This document shows positions 15,694 to 20,491 of a stretch of DNA of 20,491 nucleotides, piece by piece. The stretch is from Anaerolineae bacterium (GTDB taxonomy: Bacteria; Chloroflexota; Anaerolineae; UBA4142). The first letter of the stretch is position 1. Each line of letters begins with the position of its first letter. Both the position numbers and the translations under genes were made by a program. Below the pieces are notes generated by a model. The model had not been told where the DNA came from. It searched no databases and was given only the letters and a program-made list of their open reading frames with translations. The DNA is taken from assembly GCA_027457205.1 (NCBI GenBank), contig DAIDTM010000519.1:1-20491 (forward strand), in the 5' to 3' direction.

Positions 15694-16251
15694 TTACTTG
15701 TTGCCCCGGTACTCTGGCGCGTTCTCAACTTGTTCGATCCAATCGTATCCCATCGCCTTGAGGATCCGATTCGTCGCGGTGACAAAGCGCGCCTGTTTAT
15801 TCGGGTCGGCGTTAAAATGTTGGTGCATCGTGAACGGCGGGATGTAAACGAAATCGCCTTCTTCCCAATCGAAACGCTTGGGCGTCGGCTCCCAGTCCCA
15901 ATCGTACTGATCGGTGCAATCGAACTTGACGTCCCAGTGCAGGTCGTAGCCCTTGCCCTCCAGCACAAAGAACACTTCCTCGGCGATGTGACGATGCTTG
16001 CCGGAGCGACTGCCGGGCGACAAGAATTGCTGGTAAATATCCAGCGCACACTCACGCGTGTCCATCTTCGCGTTGATCACATGCTTGAGGCGACCCTGCG
16101 GTGAGTCTTCCCACGGCATCTCTTCCGCTTTGATCACGCCTTTGCGTTTTTTGTATTCTTTCCGAAACTCGGCGGACTCGCGCAGCGCGGCTTGATAAAA
16201 GCCGGCTTGCGCGTTGCCGCTTCCAGACCGTTTGGCTTCTCCGTAACTCAT
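15694..16251 (-). CDS. Cupin-domain protein with complete metal site
   Basis: The 185-residue protein has one cupin barrel. Motif 1 is SGKHRHIAEEVFFVLEGKG with His86, His88 and Glu92; motif 2 is EGDFVYIPPFTMHQHFNAD with His143. These four residues are the normal metal ligands of cupin dioxygenases and isomerases. A charged, helical N-terminal extension of about 60 residues precedes the barrel. The ATG at 16249-16251 is 7 bases after the stop of the second cupin, with GAGGAG overlapping that gene's end. The shared HQHFNADP block shows the two are paralogs. Possible roles are ring cleavage or isomerisation of the UbiD substrate or product. The exact reaction is not readable. Confidence 0.85.
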   Translation of the reverse strand: MSYGEAKRSGSGNAQAGFYQAALRESAEFRKEYKKRKGVIKAEEMPWEDSPQGRLKHVINAKMDTRECALDIYQQFLSPGSRSGKHRHIAEEVFFVLEGKGYDLHWDVKFDCTDQYDWDWEPTPKRFDWEEGDFVYIPPFTMHQHFNADPNKQARFVTATNRILKAMGYDWIEQVENAPEYRGNK

Positions 16252-16258
16252 CGTCTGA

Positions 16259-16795
16259 TTACTCCTCGGGTTTGAAATTCTCCCAGCCGGGCAGCGGTTC
16301 GGAGGGCGGGTACGCGACGTTCTTTTGAAAGATCAGGTGGAAGAAGAGAAAGAGCGGCTTGGCTTTCATCACCAGCACGCGCGCCTCGTGCTTCGGATCG
16401 GCGTTAAAGTGCTGGTGCACGCAGGCATTCTCTACGATGCACGCGTCGCCGGCTTCCCAATCGTAGCGGACGCCGTCGTGAACGTCGTAGCCCTTGCCAT
16501 TCAGGATGAAAAAGACCGCGCTGTTCATGTGACCATGTTTCTGTCCGTAATAGCCCGGCGCGATCACGTCGATGTGCGTCTCGATGGACTGCGCCACTGC
16601 GGCGTTTTGCGGATTGATGATGGCTTTGCTGAATCGCGCCGGTCCTTCGCGGAACGGAATCGCCTTGCTCTTGTAGACGCGCGGCTGTTCCAACAATTGG
16701 CGATACACCTCGCTGTACTTGCCCGCCAGTTCGCGGACAAAGACACGGCGTTTCTGCCAACGTTCAAACTTGGCATCTCCCGGTTCTTCTGACAT
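16259..16795 (-). CDS. Cupin-domain protein with altered metal site
   Basis: The start is ATG 16793-16795, chosen for the perfect AAGGAG 5 bases upstream; an upstream in-frame start would run into a palindromic repeat. The 178-residue product has a cupin barrel: motif 1 QKHGHMNSAVFFILNGKG has His87 and His89 but Ala93 where the partner has Glu92, and motif 2 is ACVHQHFNADP with His127. A metal site with only three His would be like some cupin dioxygenases (3-His type). It keeps the HQHFNADP block of its neighbour. Adjacent paralogs with different metal sites may form a heteromer or do successive steps. A long C-terminal tail ends PLPGWENFKPEE. Confidence 0.84.
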   Translation of the reverse strand: MSEEPGDAKFERWQKRRVFVRELAGKYSEVYRQLLEQPRVYKSKAIPFREGPARFSKAIINPQNAAVAQSIETHIDVIAPGYYGQKHGHMNSAVFFILNGKGYDVHDGVRYDWEAGDACIVENACVHQHFNADPKHEARVLVMKAKPLFLFFHLIFQKNVAYPPSEPLPGWENFKPEE

Positions 16796-16817
16796 CGTGA
16801 CTCCTTCAGTCTTTTTT

Positions 16818-16883
16818 GCCATGGAATCACGCAGAATCACACAGAATATTTTTCTTCTGTGTGTTTCTGTGTGGTTCGGTGGC
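16818..16883. repeat. Dispersed palindrome, copy B
   Basis: CACACAGAA (16838-16846) and TTCTGTGTG (16855-16863) are the inner arms; the outer arms GCC... and ...GGC are less perfect than in copy A at 15618-15675. The spacing and flanking GGCTAATC are the same as in copy A. It fills the spacer between UbiD copy 2 and the cupins. Confidence 0.75.
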
Positions 16884-16891
16884 TAATCCAA

Positions 16892-18337
16892 CTACGTTCC
16901 ATTCGTCAACCAGCCCCACTTATCACGCGCCTTCTTCGCCACTTCGGGGCTGGGCGCGCTCACGGCAGGAAATTGCTCGCGCCATTCCCACGGACGCGTC
17001 GCGTCGATCAGCGCGCGCGAGTTGTAACCCTTTTCGCCGGGCTTGATCGCGGAATCGAGCGGACCGCTCCACGCGCGCTTGATGAAATCGATCGAGCGCT
17101 CCGGGTCGGAGCGTGTGCACATCGCCCAGACGACTTGCTCCAGATCGGTCACGTCGATGTCGTCGTCCACGACCACGACGTAGCGACCGAGGTACGCGCC
17201 GGCGTGGCACATCGCCGCGACATGCATCGCCTGCCGCGAATGTCCAAAGTAGCGCTGCTTGATCGAGACCGCGACGAACAGGCGGCTGCCGCCGGCTTCG
17301 TGGCACCACACGCCGGTCACATCCGGCACGCCCGCTTTTTCGATGTCTTCCCACACGAGCGCGGAGCGCATAAACGCGCGATAGTACGACTGCTCGTCCG
17401 GCGGTCGGTTCGGCGGCGAGCCAACGATGATCGGATTGTTGCGATGGTAGATCGCCTTGACCTGCATCACCGGCTCTTCGCGGCTCGCGCTCGCGTAATA
17501 GCCGGTCCACTCGCCGAATGGACCCTCGATCAATTTTTCGTTCGGGTACGCGTAACCTTCCAGGACGATCTCCGCGTCGGCGGGAATCGGCAAGCCGGTC
17601 ACACGCCCTTCGACCACGCGCATCGGTTCGCCGCGAATGCCGCCCGCCCAGGCGTACTCGCTCACGTTCTGCGGCACTTCGGTGCAAGCCGACAGAAAGA
17701 GCAGCGGATTGAGACCGATCGCAATCGCCAGCGGGCACGGCTCGCCTTTGGCGAAATATTTTTCGCGGTGAATGCGTCCGTGTTTGCCCGGCGAAATGTA
17801 AAAGCCGACGCGATTCTTGTCGTGTACCATCACGCGGTACGTGCCGAGGTTCACCCAGCCGCTCTCCGGATCGCGCGTAATGTCCGCGCTCGCCGTGCCG
17901 AGGTAGCGTCCGCCATCCTGCTCGTGCCAGACCGGCGTCGGGAATTTTGTCACGTCCACGTCGTCGCCCATCAAGACATTCTCCAGCACCGCGCCTTCTT
18001 CCACCGGCACCGGCTCCATCGGCTTGGCGTCGCGGATGCGCTCACGCCAGAGTTTGAGCGCCGTCCACACGTCCGCGTCGGTGGGCAAGCCGAGCGTCAA
18101 GGCGATGCGGCGCTGCGAATAAAACGAATTGACTAGCACACGCTGCCCCGCCGGATGCCCAGGGATTTCGTCCGCCAACACCGCCGGCGAGCCGCGCGTG
18201 TGCCCGACGATTTCGGTGATCATGCCGATGTCTTCCTGCCACGTCGCGTTCTTGACGCGCTTGAGTTCGCCCATTTGATCGACCTGCTCGATCCAGTCGC
18301 GCAAGTCGTTGTATCGAAAGTTTGGCTTGTCTGTCAC
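16892..18337 (-). CDS. UbiD-family prenyl-FMN-dependent (de)carboxylase, copy 2
   Basis: A 481-residue UbiD protein. Fdc1-equivalent ligands are Asn163, His186 and Glu227; the acid-base residues are Arg168 (NLGTYR), Glu271 and Glu276 (EGPFGEWTGYY). All are kept. It shares long blocks with copy 1 (FPTPVWHEQDGGRYLGT, AGVPDVTGVWCHE, IKQRYFGH) but the N-terminal 60 residues and several core loops differ, so substrates may differ or the two may form a mixed oligomer. The start is GTG at 18335-18337 because AGGAGG lies 5 bases upstream. It comes just after two binding lipoproteins and just before two cupins. Cofactor would come from UbiX at 7011-7592. Confidence 0.93.
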   Translation of the reverse strand: MTDKPNFRYNDLRDWIEQVDQMGELKRVKNATWQEDIGMITEIVGHTRGSPAVLADEIPGHPAGQRVLVNSFYSQRRIALTLGLPTDADVWTALKLWRERIRDAKPMEPVPVEEGAVLENVLMGDDVDVTKFPTPVWHEQDGGRYLGTASADITRDPESGWVNLGTYRVMVHDKNRVGFYISPGKHGRIHREKYFAKGEPCPLAIAIGLNPLLFLSACTEVPQNVSEYAWAGGIRGEPMRVVEGRVTGLPIPADAEIVLEGYAYPNEKLIEGPFGEWTGYYASASREEPVMQVKAIYHRNNPIIVGSPPNRPPDEQSYYRAFMRSALVWEDIEKAGVPDVTGVWCHEAGGSRLFVAVSIKQRYFGHSRQAMHVAAMCHAGAYLGRYVVVVDDDIDVTDLEQVVWAMCTRSDPERSIDFIKRAWSGPLDSAIKPGEKGYNSRALIDATRPWEWREQFPAVSAPSPEVAKKARDKWGWLTNGT

Positions 18338-18355
18338 TAATGCCTCCTAAGTGCA

Positions 18356-18377
18356 GGGCAAATTTATAAATTTGCCC
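18356..18377. repeat. Perfect 22-bp palindrome in spacer
   Basis: GGGCAAATTT and AAATTTGCCC are 10-bp arms around AT, between the binding lipoprotein stop and the UbiD ribosome-binding site. It could be a binding site for a dimeric regulator, an RNA hairpin reducing read-through, or a dispersed repeat. Confidence 0.75.
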
Positions 18378-18382
18378 CACCG

Positions 18383-19435
18383 CTATTTGTATAGTCCCGC
18401 GATGAATCCGCTCTTGTCGAGTTCCTGCACCCAGCTCGCGTCGAAGAATTGCGCTGGGTCTGCGCCTTGCGCTTTTGGATTGTCGAGCGCAACCAAGCCT
18501 AGCCCGGTTTGAATCGCGTCGGTCGTTGGGTACGGCGCTTGCGGCAAGACGCGGTTGAATTCGTTGTACGTTCCGTCCAGCTCCGCGCTATCCGTTGTCT
18601 TGGTGTACTTGCCGATGATCTGCTCGGTTGCCGCTTTGTCTTTCTTGATAAAGGCGACTGCTTCCACGTATGCCTTCATGAATTTGCGGACTGTGTCCGG
18701 ATTCGCCGCCACCCACGATTTGCGCGCGATCACCGGCGATTGATAGTACGGCAGAGCCATATCGGCAAAGTTCACAAGTTCCTTGAACCCTGCCTTTTGC
18801 GCCTTGAACGAGGTCGGCGGCGATACCACGCCGGCATCGACGCCGCCCGCCTCTAGCGCGGCGAGGATGCTCGGCACGCCGCCGATGCTCACCAGCGCGA
18901 CATCCTGATCGGGCTTGAGTCCGTTCTTGGTCAGGAACCACCGCGCGGCGAAATCGGTCGACGAGCCGTGAGCCGTCACGCCGATCTTTTTGCCCTTCAA
19001 GTCCGCGATGGTCGAAATATCCGGCTTGGCGTAGAGCGAAAAGATCAGCCGGTTCGCGCCGGACGCGAGAATGACAACATCGCCGCCGGAGAGATCGGAG
19101 TTGAGCACCACTTCCTCCGCCGCGTGCGCGATCTGCACCTCGCCGGAGAGCATCGCCGCGGTGAGCACTGGACTCGTCGCGATGTACTGCATCGACGCGT
19201 CGATGCCATTCTGCTTGAAAAACCCTTCGTCGTAAGCGACCCACATCGGCAGCACCGCGACGCTGATCGCGGTGTACGCCATGTTCACCTTGACGAGCGC
19301 GCCGGAGGTCGCGGCAAGCGGCGCGGTCGTTGGTGGAGCCGCTGACGTCGGTGCTGGCGTTACCGCCGGCGCGGCGCAGCCGATCAGCGCGAAGAGTACG
19401 ACCGAACATATCGTCGCGAGTAATGCGAACCTCAT
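18383..19435 (-). CDS. ABC substrate-binding lipoprotein, tandem paralog 2
   Basis: The 350-residue protein has a signal peptide with lipobox LIGC (Cys20), a Pro/Ala/Thr linker to about residue 45, and the NMT1/SsuA-type fold: VNMAYTAISVAVLPMWVAYDEGFFKQNGID, ATSPVLTAAMLSGEVQIAHAAEE, LKGKKIGVTAHGSSTDFAARW, VDAGVVSPPTSFKAQKAGF. It ends DASWVQELDKSGFIAGLYK, almost the same as the upstream gene's ending, so the two arose by tandem duplication. Differences in the ligand cleft (HAAEEVVLNSD here, QLAEDGVINSG there) suggest different ligand preference. ATG at 19433-19435 with GGAGGAA upstream. It probably delivers to the permease at 10426-11271, as no other is in view. Confidence 0.92.
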   Translation of the reverse strand: MRFALLATICSVVLFALIGCAAPAVTPAPTSAAPPTTAPLAATSGALVKVNMAYTAISVAVLPMWVAYDEGFFKQNGIDASMQYIATSPVLTAAMLSGEVQIAHAAEEVVLNSDLSGGDVVILASGANRLIFSLYAKPDISTIADLKGKKIGVTAHGSSTDFAARWFLTKNGLKPDQDVALVSIGGVPSILAALEAGGVDAGVVSPPTSFKAQKAGFKELVNFADMALPYYQSPVIARKSWVAANPDTVRKFMKAYVEAVAFIKKDKAATEQIIGKYTKTTDSAELDGTYNEFNRVLPQAPYPTTDAIQTGLGLVALDNPKAQGADPAQFFDASWVQELDKSGFIAGLYK

Positions 19436-19461
19436 GTTATTCCTCCAGAGATGAGAACGTA

Positions 19462-19525
19462 GGAAACGCTCGCCGCAGCGTTCCCGTTGGAACGGCGTCC
19501 GTCAATCGAACGGAACGGCGTCCGT
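19462..19525. repeat. Hairpin and 14-bp direct repeat between tandem lipoprotein genes
   Basis: AACGCT (19465-19470) and AGCGTT (19477-19482) form a short hairpin. GGAACGGCGTCCGT occurs twice, at 19489-19502 and 19512-19525, ten bases apart. The repeats lie just after the stop of the upstream lipoprotein gene. Confidence 0.65.
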
Positions 19526-19528
19526 TCG

Positions 19529-20491
19529 CTACTTGTATAACCCGGCGATGAACCCGCTTTTGTCCAGTTCCGTCACCCAGCTCGCATCGAAAAATTGATT
19601 TGGATCGGCGGTCTTGGCTTTGGGATTCGTGGCAGCCGCTTGGTCCAAGCCGGTCTGGATCGCATCGACCGTAGGAATCGGCGCTTGCGGCAGCACTTTG
19701 ACGAACGAGTTGTAGGTTCCATCCAAAACCGTCGCGTCCGTCGTCTTGCTGTACTTGCCGAGTACCTGTTCAGCCGTCGCCTTGTCCTTCTTGATGATCG
19801 CGATCGCTTCCACGTATGCCTTGATAAACTGGCGCACCGTGCTGGCATTGTCCTTGATCCACGAACGCCGCGCGACGACGGCGGATTGGTAGAATGCCAG
19901 ATTCAGCGTTGAGAAATCGACCACTTCTTTCAAGCCCGCCTGCTGCGCCTTGAATGTGGTTGGCGGCGAAATCACGCCGGCATCCACCGCGCCACTCGTC
20001 ATCGCGGTGAGAATCTCCGGCACGCCGCCGATGTTGACCAGCGTCACGTCCTGGTCCGGCGTGAGTCCGTACTGATTGAGCAGCCAGCGCGCGGCAAAAT
20101 CCGTCGCCGAGCCGCGCTGCGTCACGCCGATCTTTTTGCCTTTCAACTGTTCCACGCTCGTAATGTCCGGCTTGGCGTACAGCGAAAAGAGCAGATGCTC
20201 CGAACTCGGCGCGAGAATCACGAGGTCGCCGCCCTGCAAGCCGGAATTGATCACGCCGTCTTCCGCCAATTGCGCCATCTGCAGCTCGCCGCTGAGCAAC
20301 GCCGCGGTGAGCGCCGGATTCGACGAGACGTAGGTCAGCGTCACGTCCAAGCCATTCTGCTTGAATAGTCCCTGCTCGTACGCCACCCACATCGGCAGTT
20401 GCGGCGCGGCAATCGCAGAGTAGGCGACGTTCAGCTTGACCAGCGGCGCGGGCGATGGAGCAGCCGTCGCTCGCGCCAACCGCTGCGCCGC
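19529..20491 (-). CDS. ABC substrate-binding lipoprotein, tandem paralog 1 (5' end outside window)
   Basis: The frame is open to the window edge, giving 320 residues without signal peptide or lipobox, which must lie upstream. It begins in an Ala/Pro-rich linker and continues into the same fold as its neighbour: LNVAYSAIAAPQLPMWVAYEQGLFKQNGLD, LKGKKIGVTQRGSATDFAARW, GAVDAGVISPPTTFKAQQAG, and the ending DASWVTELDKSGFIAGLYK. A TTG at 20477-20479 lies within the linker and is not taken as a start. It is the first gene of the cluster in this window. Whether an ATPase/permease pair lies further upstream cannot be seen. Confidence 0.9.
   Translation of the reverse strand, partial: AAQRLARATAAPSPAPLVKLNVAYSAIAAPQLPMWVAYEQGLFKQNGLDVTLTYVSSNPALTAALLSGELQMAQLAEDGVINSGLQGGDLVILAPSSEHLLFSLYAKPDITSVEQLKGKKIGVTQRGSATDFAARWLLNQYGLTPDQDVTLVNIGGVPEILTAMTSGAVDAGVISPPTTFKAQQAGLKEVVDFSTLNLAFYQSAVVARRSWIKDNASTVRQFIKAYVEAIAIIKKDKATAEQVLGKYSKTTDATVLDGTYNSFVKVLPQAPIPTVDAIQTGLDQAAATNPKAKTADPNQFFDASWVTELDKSGFIAGLYK

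Noticed and set aside
16859..18136. Long open stretch (425 codons) on the plus strand opposite UbiD copy 2
   Set aside because: Its translation is rich in Arg and His with no family likeness, and the minus strand encodes a complete UbiD with all catalytic residues. It is a by-product of high GC in the third codon position.
1..20491. CRISPR arrays, tRNA or rRNA genes, integrase or transposase genes
   Set aside because: No regularly spaced repeat-spacer units, no cloverleaf-like sequences that I could recognise, and no mobile-element proteins in any frame.

Overview
The window is GC-rich bacterial DNA in which every convincing gene lies on the minus strand, so transcription runs from high to low coordinates. 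The lipoproteins carry long Ala/Pro/Thr linkers after a lipobox, GTG and TTG starts are frequent, spacers hold palindromic repeats, and one riboflavin kinase is of the archaeal CTP-dependent type. Together these suggest a member of the Chloroflexota, probably a metagenome-assembled genome. This is inference; there is no rRNA or marker gene in the window.

Region A (20491 down to about 6927) looks like one long catabolic and uptake cluster. In transcription order it holds two tandem paralogous NMT1/SsuA-type binding lipoproteins (the first cut by the window edge), a UbiD-family decarboxylase, two small cupins, an ornithine-cyclodeaminase-family protein, an exported isochorismatase-fold lipoprotein lacking the usual catalytic Cys, a second UbiD, an ABC ATPase, permease and a third binding lipoprotein, an MFS transporter broken by one in-frame TAG, a CTP-dependent riboflavin kinase, and the flavin prenyltransferase UbiX. 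A strong hairpin follows ubiX. The logic appears to be: import a small carboxylic acid, make FMN (RibK), prenylate it (UbiX), and use the prenyl-FMN in two UbiD (de)carboxylases, with cupins and an OCD-family enzyme acting before or after.

Region B (about 7010 to 6081) has no convincing protein gene but is rich in signals. On the minus strand there is a near-consensus promoter (TTGACA, 17 bp, TGATATAAG), about 650 nt of hairpin-rich sequence, and an intrinsic terminator 104 nt before the sat start. This could be a very long attenuated leader or a separate noncoding RNA gene. Inside it, on the plus strand, are four TTAA-centred repeats at exactly 11-nt intervals followed by a perfect TATAAT, the layout of a Pho-box-like, response-regulator-controlled promoter.

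Region C (6080 to 1) is a tightly packed operon: a sulfate adenylyltransferase fused in frame to an alkaline-phosphatase-superfamily domain, APS kinase (cysC), a membrane-associated GT2 glycosyltransferase, an MFS exporter interrupted by one in-frame TGA, and a lipoprotein with the start of a glycoside-hydrolase-like barrel, cut by the window edge. ATP sulfurylase plus APS kinase makes PAPS. With no reductase in view and a glycosyltransferase alongside, sulfation of a surface glycan or lipid is a reasonable guess.
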